64,000 bases of DNA from contig CAMTDV010000023.1 in NCBI GenBank assembly GCA_947069175.1, positions 92,130,240-92,194,239 on the forward strand. Reading direction: 5' to 3'. Position numbers and translations under genes: made by a program. Under the pieces are notes generated by a model. It was not told the DNA's origin. It saw nothing but the letters and a program-made list of their open reading frames with translations, and did no database searches. The number at the start of each line of letters is the position of its first letter. Position 1 is the stretch's first letter. This document shows, in pieces, positions 49,416-60,635 of this stretch. The DNA comes from Scalesia atractyloides. Lineage: Eukaryota; Streptophyta; Magnoliopsida; Asterales; Asteraceae.

Positions 49416-50508
49416 CAACAATATGCCTCGAACCGGTCAACGCCGGTCAAAGTCAACAAGTCAAAGTCAACTGTAGCAGAAAAAAATAAAATATTTTTAT
49501 TATTTTTATTTAATTATTTTAATTAAAAATCAATTATAAATACTTAAAAATAACATTTTTAAGATTAGAAAATAGCCTTAAACTCACAAAAATGCACCCA
49601 ACAATCCTACTAAAATAGTTTAATAAAATCCGTTTACTTACCAAACCATAATGCGATTTATCTAGGTTAAATCTCACTTGTGGTTAAAACCACTTCGCGT
49701 GCATTCAACGTCATCAACCGAACGCACCCACTGTGAGTGAATCTTACAATTCCCCCTTTTAAATTACACGTTTTGGGGTGTGTCATGTGTTATGAATTAA
49801 TTAATTTATTTATTTAAACTTGTGCCATACCACATCATGACTTGAACTTAGATTGATTTATTGTGGTGATTTATTTATATTCCGTTGGTCAAATTACATG
49901 AAACTCATACATTAAGCCCATCAGTTCCTCGTGGGAAACGAGTAGAACATCGCGTGCTTCAATTCAAATTCATTATTTTTCATGTGTGTTTTCATTGAGT
50001 TTATATTGTTTGTAGTTGTGTTATTCATATTATCATGTTTATGCAATTCATTCATCAGGCCCCTCAGTTCCTCGTGAGAGACGAGTTGAGCATCGCGTGC
50101 TTTTAATTGTTTCCATTATTATTCATGAGTGTTTCATTTAACATCTTATGATTGTTGATCAAGTTACATCTAATTTTACTCATGTTTGGTTGTGCACATA
50201 TTTCATAATCAATTTAAATAAATTGTTCAAATGTTTTCCATAGGATTCACTCGCCAACATTATGTTGATCCAAAAACCTTTTTACACATGATACAGGTGA
50301 ACAGGTTGAAGCAAGGAAAACATAGGATATGCCTTAGAAGAGAACAAAGAAGTTTAAATTGTAGTTAGATCATGTTGTAGCAATCATTGTAAATTTCCAT
50401 TTAAACTGTATTAATGAATATGAAACGTTTAATAAATGTCATGAGCTTTGATGATAACCCAATCATGCCCCGATCACCTTATCCGCTGCGGGTCGGGGTG
50501 TGACAGAT

Positions 50509-50521
50509 TGGTATCAGAGCC
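50509..50521 (+). promoter_or_regulatory. Primer binding site (iMet tRNA), E4
   Basis: TGGTATCAGAGCC, identical in sequence and spacing to E1. Confidence 0.9.
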
Positions 50522-51301
50522 ATGACTATAGGGATATAGGATAGGTTATTAGACCCTTAGAGCCTATACTATAGTCTGCCTAAATTTTAAATTGATTAGG
50601 TGGTTACATACAAACTTGTGATATTTATTTGTTTCATATTTGTTTACATTTCAGTCAAACATACATGCTCATATACATATTCATTATACATATATACATA
50701 TTCATTATACATATATCGATGTTCATGTGTTCAATTTATTTTCATACTCTCGTTATCCAAAGATTTTATGCAATTTTCAATTCTCATCAAAGTAAGTTCT
50801 GCGACGGGCATGTAGTAACTGGAAGGGTACAAGTACCGGTAGTCAGAACGTCCTGTCTAGGCTGGCATTCGTATAAATCCAATATAACGGACCAGTTTGC
50901 CTACCTGGGGACCAACGATGAGAGTACGAAGGACCTATTAGGCCAAAGCATGCCACACCAAACGTCGTTCGAACTAACCCTACTTTGAGGTGTCATCGTG
51001 TCTACACCTGGACACATTCCGAACATCACACGTTGTATACATATTTCTCGATTTTCCCGGGTTTTTGTGTACGCAACCAGGCAGAAACCGTGCGAACCAT
51101 ATGAAAAACCGGTATTCATGGGGGCCCACATGATTACATAAGGTAAAGTATGGCGGCATGACGGGCCTAACAGCGAGCAAAGCCCAAGACATCCTATGGA
51201 TGTAGTATTTTTGTATAATTATTTTATAAATGATCATTCTTGAATGCGACCCATGATCCCAAAAGCATCCAACTCATACTCTTGTCATGTATTCATTGTA
51301 G
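50522..51301 (+). promoter_or_regulatory. E4 untranslated leader, conserved with E1 and E3
   Basis: The first 53 nt match E1 exactly, including the ACTATAG/CTATAGT inverted repeat. The block 50791-50965 matches E1 6627-6800 with scattered changes. The ATCC-TAT-GGAT hairpin lies near 51190. Such conservation between elements with different gag and LTR sequences suggests a packaging or priming signal. Confidence 0.6.
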
Positions 51302-52687
51302 ATGTCTTCTAACCCTGCCCGTAGGAAGGCGAGAGTAAGAAAAGCCCGCGATCGCATGGCTGCCTTAATCGCTCAACAAATGGCTGCCGTAATACCCAAC
51401 ATTGTAATCCAAGTTCAACAAGCACTTACCAATAATCCTGTCAATCAAGCAAGCCAAAACATTTTCAACTCTTCCCCAAACACCACTAAATGCACCTACA
51501 AGCATTTCAAATCATGCGACCCTCCGAAATATAAAGGGACTGAAGGTGTCACCGCACTCCTCCATTGGTTTGAAGAAATGGAGAATACTTTTCTAAATTG
51601 CGATTGCCCTGATGATCGCAAAGTGCGTTATGCTACCGGTCGACTATATGGGATAGCACTTACTTGGTGGAATACAGAGAAGGCCAAACGAGGTGTTGAA
51701 GATGCTATGTCCTTAACTTGGAACGAATTGAAGGAAATCATGACCAGACGATTTTGCCCAAGGAGTGAAATCAAGAAGTTAGAAGATGAATTTTACTCAT
51801 TGAAGCAAATGGAAGGAGACCACACCACCTACAACAAAAGGTTCCTCGAATTACATCAAATGGTTCCCAACATGTTTACTCCCCTCTACCGTTTGATCGA
51901 GCACTACATTCGTGGTCTTCCGTCAAAGATTCAAGACCCTGTGATAAGTACCAAGCCTGCAACTTTGGAAGCAGCAATGGAGCTAGCAATAGAGCTCACC
52001 GAGAACCGAATCCGAAACAAAGACTTCGAGGAGGAGAAGAAGAAGGATAAAGAATCGACTGAAACCTCCGACTCCACCCAAACCGAATCCCCTTCTCAAC
52101 CCAACCCTAAGAGAAGAAGAGTCGGGCGACTTTTCGCTGCTACCCAACGAAATCAACCCGTTTTTCACGCTATACCCATCCGAGCTGTCCCAATCACCCA
52201 AGTGGCACCCAACTCATCTTACCCAAATAAGAAACCATATCTCGGACCTCACCCTCGATGCAACAACTGTTTTTATCACCATCCCCTTACTTTACCTTGC
52301 CGGCTATGTACAACTTGTGGACGTTATGGTCATTTGAGCAATGTTTGTCGCACCTTTCAAGACCAAACCTTTTCCCCTACTCAAAACATGGCCCAAACTC
52401 ATCACCAACCCCAACACCCCATGTTCCCATATGCTCGAGCTTGCTTCAATTGTGGCGACCCTACCCACCTTAGAAACACATGCCCTCAATTGGTTAATGT
52501 TATCAACACTCAAGCCCAATCAAACCCAGTTAACCAAGTAAACCAAGAAAACCCAACCACTATGCCACCAGCAAGAGGAAGAGTCTTCAATATCAACGCC
52601 AACCCTGTCGAAGATAATGACGGCCCTGATGAAGATACTCAGCTAGTCCTCTTCGCCGAAGATCCAGATTCAACTTCTATTGTTTAG
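51302..52687 (+). CDS. Gag protein of E4 (capsid plus nucleocapsid)
   Basis: This is an intact 461-residue frame from ATG after TTGTAG to TAG. Residues about 60-225 form the retrotransposon capsid domain (KCTYKHFKSCDPPKY, HWFEEMENTF, LTWWNTEK, RRFCPRSEIKKLEDEF, HYIRGLPSKIQ). A Lys/Glu-rich linker follows, then a cysteine-rich segment (CNNC...CTTCGRYGHLSNVC, about 320-348) and a CCHC knuckle (CFNCGDPTHLRNTC, about 380-393). It ends soon after, with an acidic tail and no protease. It assembles virus-like particles and binds RNA by family analogy. An intact gag in an otherwise coding-free element suggests selection for it. Confidence 0.93.
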   Translation: MSSNPARRKARVRKARDRMAALIAQQMAAVIPNIVIQVQQALTNNPVNQASQNIFNSSPNTTKCTYKHFKSCDPPKYKGTEGVTALLHWFEEMENTFLNCDCPDDRKVRYATGRLYGIALTWWNTEKAKRGVEDAMSLTWNELKEIMTRRFCPRSEIKKLEDEFYSLKQMEGDHTTYNKRFLELHQMVPNMFTPLYRLIEHYIRGLPSKIQDPVISTKPATLEAAMELAIELTENRIRNKDFEEEKKKDKESTETSDSTQTESPSQPNPKRRRVGRLFAATQRNQPVFHAIPIRAVPITQVAPNSSYPNKKPYLGPHPRCNNCFYHHPLTLPCRLCTTCGRYGHLSNVCRTFQDQTFSPTQNMAQTHHQPQHPMFPYARACFNCGDPTHLRNTCPQLVNVINTQAQSNPVNQVNQENPTTMPPARGRVFNINANPVEDNDGPDEDTQLVLFAEDPDSTSIV

Positions 52688-52853
52688 TCTTATGTTTTTC
52701 TTTATCACATGTGTAGACTGTTAGAGAAATTATTGGATATTATATATTATATATTGTTTTCGGTATATGCTTTTGCCGAGGCCGTGGCTCCCCATCCATC
52801 GAGGTTGAGTTGGATCCCCATTTTATTATGTGGTTGATCTTGGCGTGCCCGCA

Positions 52854-53861
52854 CGATCGGCTCCGTTTGTTTGAGCCTTGATCGGTTACGTAATTTTACA
52901 TTTCAATACATGCAATACGCTCGGCTCCGTTTGATTAAGCCTTGAGTGCATAGATTTATTCACATTTCCAGTTCATGCAATACGCTCGGCTCCGTTTGAT
53001 TGAGCCTTGAGTGCAAAGATTTATTCACATTTCCAGTTCATGCAATACGTTCGGCTCCGTTTGATTGAGCCTTGAGCGCACATACAATTTCATTATCAGT
53101 ATCTTGTGGTTGTGGTGTTTGTAGTAGAGTCGCATCGAACTAACCATAACTTTCGGATAAAGTCAACGAAAATTTGACAAGGGTATGGTGGATACGCCGA
53201 TGGTACTTCCTATATATAAGTATTCTTGTCAAATGATCGGAGGCATTATCAGGCGGTTATGAGAGGTTCCATGCATAGGCTGATTGTGTGATGGTTGTTT
53301 AAATTAAGTTGTTCAATTTCAGTACATTCAATACGTTCGGCTCCGTTTGATTGAGCCTTGAGCGCACATACAATTTCATTCAATACGTTCGGCTCCGTTT
53401 GATTGAGCCTTGAGCGCACAGACAATTTCATTATCAGTATCATGTGGTTGTGGTGTTTGTAGTAGAGTCGCATCGAACTAACCATAACTTGCGGATAAAG
53501 TCAATGAAAATTTGACAAGGATATGGTGGATACGCCGATGGTACTTCCTATATATAAGTATTCTTGTCAAATGATCGGAGGCATTATCAGACGGTTATGA
53601 GAGGTTCCATGCATAGGCTGTTTGTGTGGTTAAGTTATTCATATTCAGTACATGCAATACGCTCGGCTCCGTTTGATTGAGCCTTGAGCACACAATTTCA
53701 ATTTCAGTACATTCAATATGTTCGGTTCCGTTTGATTGAGCCTTGAGCACACAATTTCAGTACATTCAGTATGTTCGGCTCCGTTTGATTGAGCCTTGAG
53801 CACACCATTTCATTTTCAGTACATGCAAAACGATCGGCTCCGTTCGATTGAGCCTTGATCG
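52854..53861 (+). repeat. Ten copies of a 31-nt covarying hairpin (GNTCGGCTCC...GAGCCTTGANC)
   Basis: Copies start at 52854, 52918, 52983, 53048, 53334, 53386, 53660, 53719, 53772 and 53831. The core stem GGCTC/GAGCC closes a CGTTTGATT loop. The outer stem varies as GATC/GATC, GCTC/GAGC, GTTC/GAGC and GCTC/GAGT, with closing pair C-G or T-A; one copy has C-A. The same hairpin lies in the E1, E2 and E3 LTRs. Confidence 0.8.
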
Positions 53862-54225
53862 CACAGATATATTTCATTTCAGTAATTTATGTTTGTTGTA
53901 TTGATTGAAGAGTTATAGGACTAATCATAATTCACTGTTAAAACCAATGAAAATTTGACAAGAATATGGTGGATACGCCGCTGGTACTTCCTATATATAA
54001 GTATTCTTGTCAAAGGATCAGAGGCATTAACGGATGGTTATGGGAAGTTCTATGTAGGATTTATTAGTTTCTTGGTAACCAATCATAACTTGTGGATAAA
54101 ACTAATGAAAATTTGGCAAGAATATGGTGGATACGCCGCTGGTACTTCCTATATATAAGTATTCTTGCCAAAGGATCAGAGGCATTATCAGGCGGTTATG
54201 AGAAGTTCCATGTAGGATTTAGTAT
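53122..54225 (+). repeat. Four copies of a block with a 13-bp stem and 35-nt loop
   Basis: Stem arms are 53173-53185/53221-53233, 53511-53523/53559-53571, 53954-53966/54002-54014 and 54112-54124/54160-54172. Arms read TTTGACAAGAATA and TATTCTTGTCAAA, with the loop always 35 nt (GGTGGATACGCCG...CTATATATAAG). The fourth copy has TTTGGCAAGAATA with TATTCTTGCCAAA, a compensated change. Flanking sequence (about 150 bp per copy) is also shared. Confidence 0.85.
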
Positions 54226-54384
54226 TGCCTTGGTTGGAATTTGTGTTACATTTATATCATCACGTTATTTAAAGGGATTGGATTGTGTTCCATTTCTACA
54301 TAAATTAACCTCTCCATCATAACAAACGAGAGAGGAACTTCCATCATTCAAACATATATGTTATCAGAATGTGGATTCAAATAT

Positions 54385-54590
54385 TTGCTGTTGTGTTTAT
54401 TCATGTTCAAATATTCGCTGATGTGTCTATTCATGTTCGAATCTTTGCTGTTGTGTTTATTCATGTTCAAATATTTGCTGATGTGTTCATTCATGTTCGA
54501 ATATTTGCTGTTATGTTTATTCATGTTCAAATATTTGCTGATGTGTTCATTCATGTTTGGATATCAGCTGTTGTGTTTTTATTTATGTTC
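54385..54590 (+). repeat. 30-bp tandem repeat, about seven units
   Basis: Units of the form TTTGCTGTTGTGTTTATTCATGTTCAAATA alternate between two variants (CTGTTGTG and CTGATGTG). All frames stay open only because the period is a multiple of three. Confidence 0.85.
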
Positions 54591-54883
54591 CATGTAGATT
54601 GTAGTGTTAGAAGTTTTGCCTTAGGATATAACCATATTTTTCCCAAACGTATCTTAACACATATGCATGATATCATTTTAGCAAATCATTTCTGCTTACC
54701 AATATTCATACAGTAGGCAACAAAAAGCGATTCCTGAATAGGGTACATAACCCTTACAAGGAACGTTACCGCCTCGAACAAAAACTTAAACCTTTATTTT
54801 TCTAAGCATACAACTGTCAAACAAAACGTCATCATTCTTATAGTCAAAATATATCATTATTTAAATTTCGGGACGAAATTTCT

Positions 54884-54899
54884 AAAAAGCAGGGGATAC
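54884..54899 (+). promoter_or_regulatory. Polypurine tract, E4
   Basis: AAAAAGCAGGGGATAC immediately before the 3' LTR TGTAAC at 54900. The preceding TTAAATTTCGGGACGAAATT is kept from full gypsy elements. Confidence 0.75.
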
Positions 54900-55083
54900 T
54901 GTAACATCCGTCAAAAACGGATTTACCAAACCCGCTCCGTTTATCAACCGAACAGTCAGTCAAAATTTTCGTTGCGAATTAAATGCCCAAAATATTTTTA
55001 AACGATCCGTAATCAATTATTATACGGGAATATATATTTAGTTTTTGAAAAACTGTCAAAAATCGCAAAATAAAAATGAAATG

Positions 55084-55165
55084 TTTCTGCCGGGTTTCGA
55101 ACCCGGGTCTGTACCGAATCAGCTAAGCATCTTATCTTCACACACACAAACCACTGCGCCGCTTG
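55084..55165 (-). repeat. Antisense tRNA-like block in the E4 3' LTR
   Basis: Same as 48031-48112, with the perfect T-arm kept. Confidence 0.65.
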
Positions 55166-55885
55166 TTCTGTTTGTTATATATTCCAATCATTTAATTGAT
55201 ATAATAACATTTCGAATTCAAAATCGGCGCCCAAACGATTCAGTCGTCGGAATCCCGGAAATCTCGCGAGTTTTAACACCAATTTACGTTATAACGTAAA
55301 CCTTTAATCACATATCGGTTATAACCGATGTTTAAAGTCCGCGACCAAATTCATAACCGCCGGAAAAATTTAAATAACGAACACAGTCGGAATTCAGACC
55401 AAGTGCATTGACGATTTGTCCTATAAATTGACCCACAACCGACGACAAACACTTTCGCTCAAAAATCACACCTTTTCTCGGCGTAATTCCACTCGCCGGA
55501 ATAAACCTGTTCGTCGCCGGAAAACCGGTTTCCCCATTGCCGAGCTTTTCTGAACCTCTGAAGCTTATACCGGAGATACCCATACTCTTTCCAAGTTTTT
55601 CGGAGACTTGCTGCTGCAAGACACCAGACGCCGGAGTTGTTTTCTGTCGCCGGAGTTGTTTTCTGTCGCCGGAGTTCTGCCGGAAAACAGAGGAAAGCGA
55701 GTCGGTATACCTCACGCTTATTTTCCTTTCTTTTTACTTCTATCTTGCCAGTAATTAACCTAAAACATTAATGAAACTTGAATAAAAACTCGAACCAGTC
55801 AGACCCGATTTCTGGTTCAACATTGACGAAGAAGACGACGCACTTTCGTTAACATATAAGTATAATATAAATCAAGAAATTAATC

Positions 55886-56468
55886 GGGTTAGACACACAG
55901 TCCAGCGGTGGACTGTGTGCACATAAAACGCTAACGTCTCAAGTTCGAATCCCGGCTCGTACACGCTGCCTTAATAAAAATCAAGTTTTTGTTTAACTGA
56001 ACCGGATCGCCACAGATATATGTTAAATAAATTGTTAACCGGAATAATAACCAAGTTAGACACACAGTCCAGCGGTGGACTGTGTGTTTGATTATATCGC
56101 TGGTCACGAGTTCGAGTCCGGTCTTCAGCACCGACTCGGACAATTATCTTCTCTTTTTAATTAAGGCAGAAAAGAAAATAAATAATTAGTATTTAAGTAT
56201 AATAAAAATCGAATGTTATAACATGTTGAACACACAGTCCAGCGGTGGACTGTGTGTTAGATTAAACCACAGGTCCCGAGTTCGAGACCTGTGGAGTGCA
56301 AAACCGGTCCGCTTAAACTGTTTTTAAAATAAAATGATTTTCTGTTAATTCTAATTAATGTATATATGAAATTAAAATCGGATATATAACGGGTTAGACA
56401 CGTAGCTCAGTTGGTAGAGCTGCGTGCACGCGTACGGGAGGTCTCGGGTTCGAGCCTCACCGAGCGCA
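55886..56468 (+). repeat. Four tRNA-like modules in the E4 3' LTR
   Basis: Modules at 55886-55965, 56053-56132, 56224-56300 and 56391-56468. Module 4 has GAGCTGCGTG, pairing better with CACGTAGCTC than the 5' LTR copy (GAGCTTCGTG). Confidence 0.72.
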
Positions 56469-57563
56469 CAACAATATGCCTCGAACCGGTCAACGCCGGT
56501 CAAAGTCAACAAGTCAAAGTCAAATGTAGCAGAAAAAAAATAAAATATTTTATTATTTTTATTTAATTATTTTAATTAAAAATCAATTATAAATACTTAA
56601 AAATAACATTTTTAAGATTAGAAAATAGCCTTAAACTCACAAAAATGCACCCAACAATCCTACTAAAATAGTTTAATAAAATCCGTTTACTTACCAAACC
56701 ATAATGCGATTTATCTAGGTTAAATCTCACTTGTGGTTAAAACCACTTCGCGTGCATTCAACGTCATCAACCGAACGCACCCACTGTGAGTGAATCTTAC
56801 AATTCCCCCTTTTAAATTACACGTTTTGGGGTGTGTCATGTGTTATGAATTAATTAATTTATTTATTTAAACTTGTGCCATACCACATCATGACTTGAAC
56901 TTAGATTGATTTATTGTGGTGATTTATTTATATTCCGTTGGTCAAATTACATGAAACTCATACATTAAGCCCATCAGTTCCTCGTGGGAAACGAGTAGAA
57001 CATCGCGTGCTTCAATTCAAATTCATTATTTTTCATGTGTGTTTTCATTGAGTTTATATTGTTTGTAGTTGTGTTATTCATATTATCATGTTTATGCAAT
57101 TCATTCATCAGGCCCCTCAGTTCCTCGTGAGAGACGAGTTGAGCATCGCGTGCTTTTAATTGTTTCCATTATTATTCATGAGTGTTTCATTTAACATCTT
57201 ATGATTGTTGATCAAGTTACATCTAATTTTACTCATGTTTGGTTGTGCACATATTTCATAATCAATTTAAATAAATTGTTCAAATGTTTTCCATAGGATT
57301 CACTCGCCAACATTATGTTGATCCAAAAACCTTTTTACACATGATACAGGTGAACAGGTTGAAGCAAGGAAAACATAGGATATGCCTTAGAAGAGAACAA
57401 AGAAGTTTAAATTGTAGTTAGATCATGTTGTAGCAATCATTGTAAATTTCCATTTAAACTGTATTAATGAATATGAAACGTTTAATAAATGTCATGAGCT
57501 TTGATGATAACCCAATCATGCCCCGATCACCTTATCCGCTGCGGGTCGGGGTGTGACAATGAT

Positions 57564-60500
57564 AATAAGTGTTAATACCATTTTCTATTTTTTTATATAT
57601 TATTGTAATATTATTTTATATTCTTATCATGTTACCAGAAAAAAAATCAAAATTTTAAATAAATTAGAGGATGTAATGACTTTATATTAAAGGTCCTTTT
57701 ATAATTTCAACCTTATTAAATTAGTTCTTTATCTTTCTGATAGACAGGTATGTTAATATCATAATAAGCTCAAAAACTTATAAACTATTTACATGCGGTT
57801 GTTCGGTGTTTTCTTTACCCATCAGACTTGTGTAAGATTCAAAAAAAATTATTAGCCAACTATACTCCAATAAGTCACTAGTAACTTGATGCTCTTAATG
57901 ATGATGATGTGGTCTGGTTACTCAAGTGAAGAGAGATATGAGTGGTTTTGCCTGAATATGGTAATAATAGTTTATAAAAAATATAAAAGCTAACAAATAT
58001 TAGCATTAATAAACTACAATTACTACAGTGTTATACTCTAGTGTATATTATTATCAGTGCTTTTGCCTGAATATGACAATTTTTATTTCATAAATATCAC
58101 ATATTGCATGGTTTACCCAACCAGTTCTAAATTGCATTCCTCTTAACCAGGCAAAACCGGCAGATTTAACTTGGTTATGACAATTAAAACGAATGGTTTT
58201 TAAACATCCTAGTACACATGTTCATGAAGTCCACAAGAGTAGGGACGAGCAAACGGGTTAGAACTAAATGAAAGCATGTTAAGCTCTTACCATTATTCGA
58301 CGCTTGTTTAAAATACGCTTATCACATCGTACACCATTACACCATGTTCTTCTTCCCCGTTGAAACTCTAATTTACAGTAGCCGTGCAAATTCCCATAAA
58401 GGAATTTCGAGTTTTAGATATTGACGATGAGGAGTGGTGATGGAGGGCGTTAATGGTGAAGTTACTGATTGAAGGTTTCGAAGGGAAGGTTGGGATAGGG
58501 AAGAAAACAACATGGTATGTAATTTTCCTAAAATTTCCTAAGACCAAAATGTGAGATTGGTAAAACCGTTGCTAATAATTTCACCTTCTAAAAGAGTTTT
58601 TGTAATTTAAATGGTTGACATTTCATTTCAGCTTGATCAATTAGACAAAATTCACCTAAATTGAAGTTGACTTTAAGGAAACATTATTAAACATAATTAT
58701 CACAATAGAATTATATTTAAATGTTTAGGCTGGATATACTCCTCTCGTTATTCTTCCAAAGAGATGCAAGAGAGAAATATAATAATTGTTAAAAGAGTGA
58801 TTTCCCACGTAACTTAGAAGAATTATATATCCTTTATATACTTAATTTGTAACATTGAATTTAAGAATGATACACTCTTATTGTGCATTATTTCTTGTGA
58901 CAAAATTACATACACGTCTTTTGCGTCTTTATAAAATTGCATTGTAAGCTCTTAATCTTTAAAAGTAACATTATTATCGTTTATGTTTATGTTTATTTAT
59001 TTTTTTTATGTTTTGTTCTTTATTGCAAACCCATATAATATTTGAAGTTAATTCTGGTCATGTAAAAAACATATGAGGGTAATTACCCACTTTTTCATAA
59101 GGACTATTCACGTAATTAACTTAATTAAAACATTAAGAAAGTAAAAAATACAAGAAAACAAAAAAATATACATATACGTCTAAATGAATGGAGAGATGAA
59201 TACAAAAGTGGAACTATTTTTTTAAGATTGTCCTACCTAAATTATTTATTATTTCTTTCCTTATACTTTTTAATGTATTAATATCTCATTTAGTTACAAG
59301 AATAGCCTTTTATGAAGGAGTGGGAATTTACCAAATTAGCATTATATGTTTTTCACATAACTAGAGTTAACTAAAAATAATTAATGGAGTTTCCAGTAAA
59401 GGACCGTAGATCAAACAAAAATAAATGCAAAGAACAATGAGTGTTGTTTTTAAAAAAAAGGACATATAAAGTACTTTTATAAAAATGTAAAGGTTGTTTT
59501 CTGTAAATTAATTTGCTTATTTCAACCAAATAGATGCGTAAGACCTGACTTGGATATCATGACGTATGTTGATTAGTATACATTATGGGTCATGTCGTGT
59601 GTTAATAAGTTGATGTAGATGAATTAGATTAAACATAGTCACGTTGTTAACAAGTTATTTTTTTGTTAATAACATGTATATTGTGCTCAATACACTAATG
59701 AGTCTTTTTTTATCATATCAGAGTCAGTTGTTTTTAGGTTACACAAAGTTACATTAAATCATGATAAGTCATTTTGGTGCGAATAATATATATGTATGAA
59801 GATTAATGCATTAATGCTCTTAATGAGCATTTGCCATGTGTTAGTGTGATGTTTTATATTACAAAAGTCATATTATGTTATAACAAGTCATTTTGGTGTT
59901 AACAATAATGGCATGGTCAATGGGCATTGTCATGTGTTAATAAGTTATTGTAGTTTACACAAAATCACATTAAGAATTTGATGTTGTTAGCATATGTAAG
60001 CTAATTAGTACAATAACAAGCTATGGTATTGTGTTAGTGAGTGTTTTAGGTTATATACAACCAATTCAGATCACATTTCTAAATAAGTAAAAATATTTAT
60101 CGTACTACATTACATTTATAGATTTTAAAGATAAATACATATATTTATTATGATACATTACATTGCAAAGAAACGTATGTGATGTAGACTATTTTTTTTT
60201 TTTCATATTCTCACGTTGTGAGTACATGTGTAATATATTATAAAGGTTTGTAAACCGTGTGATATATGAGGCATTCCTAGCTTGCTTTGTCAAGTTAAAC
60301 TTGTCAACAAATGATAATTTAGTGAGTTAGAAAAGACGAATGTTAATAATGTACTATATCTTTTGAACACATAAAAAACTATGCAAACACATTTCTTGCA
60401 AATCTACTTATAGCCATTACATCATTTATAGTGAAACACGTTGACGATGTATAAACCCAACTAAATACATAGCGTGTATGATATTAATTTCAAGACCAAC

Positions 60501-60635
60501 AATTCAATAAACATTATGGTTTGAGGAACATGTGCAGGTGTTCAACGAGGAATCCATGTAAAACAAATTTGGAGTTTTGGGGAGACGAAAAATACATTAA
60601 AAACATAAGGAGTGCTCATTAATGAAGAATTCCTA
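57564..60635. other. AT-rich intergenic DNA with a diverged tandem repeat
   Basis: No gene is recognised. Between about 59560 and 60070, phrases such as AAGTCATTTTGGTG, CATGTGTTAATAAGTT and TTACACAAAGT(T/C)ACATTA recur in the same order three to four times, a decayed repeat of roughly 100 bp. The rest is low-complexity. Confidence 0.5.

Larger units (their letters stand above)
47845..50505 (+). repeat. E4 5' LTR (2661 bp)
   Basis: TGTAACATCC...GTGTGACA. Contents are an antisense tRNA-like block, TATA-like CTATAAAT (48368-48375), repeated GCCGGAGTTGTTTTCTGTC units (48575-48618), four tRNA-like modules, donor-like GTGAGT (49733-49738) and acceptor-like ATACAG|GTGAAC (50296). Confidence 0.95.
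52688..54883 (+). repeat. E4 structured spacer replacing pol
   Basis: No gene is seen. It contains ten GNTCGGCTCC hairpins, four copies of a longer hairpin block, a 30-bp tandem repeat and a block shared with E3 (AAAAAGCGATTC...GGAACGTTACCGCCTC, 54721-54776). The open frames here arise from tandem repeats and show no domain. Confidence 0.8.
47845..57558 (+). mobile_element. E4: complete non-autonomous gag-only LTR retrotransposon (TR-GAG type)
   Basis: 5' LTR 47845-50505, iMet primer site 50509, leader, intact gag 51302-52687, repeat-rich spacer 52688-54883, polypurine tract 54884-54899, 3' LTR 54900-57558. The 5-bp target duplication ATGAT is perfect (47840-47844 and 57559-57563). The LTRs differ by three substitutions and three small indels that I could find in about 2.66 kb, so the insertion is recent. 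There is no protease, RT or integrase, so it must use enzymes from elsewhere, most likely E1-type gypsy elements with the same primer site and leader. Confidence 0.92.
54900..57558 (+). repeat. E4 3' LTR (2659 bp)
   Basis: Near-identical to the 5' LTR. Differences seen are a 2-nt indel near 54993, G/A near 56176, T/G near 56420, C/A near 56524 and two 1-nt indels in A and T runs near 56535-56550. It is followed by ATGAT. The TATA-like site is at 55421-55428. Confidence 0.95.

Noticed and set aside
52740..54230. CRISPR-like array from regularly repeated 31-nt units
   Set aside because: Spacing is irregular, units diverge, the units also occur in LTRs, and the DNA is clearly a plant retrotransposon.
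54358..54716. Repetitive open frames in the E4 spacer
   Set aside because: Produced by a 30-bp tandem repeat; open in several frames and on both strands.
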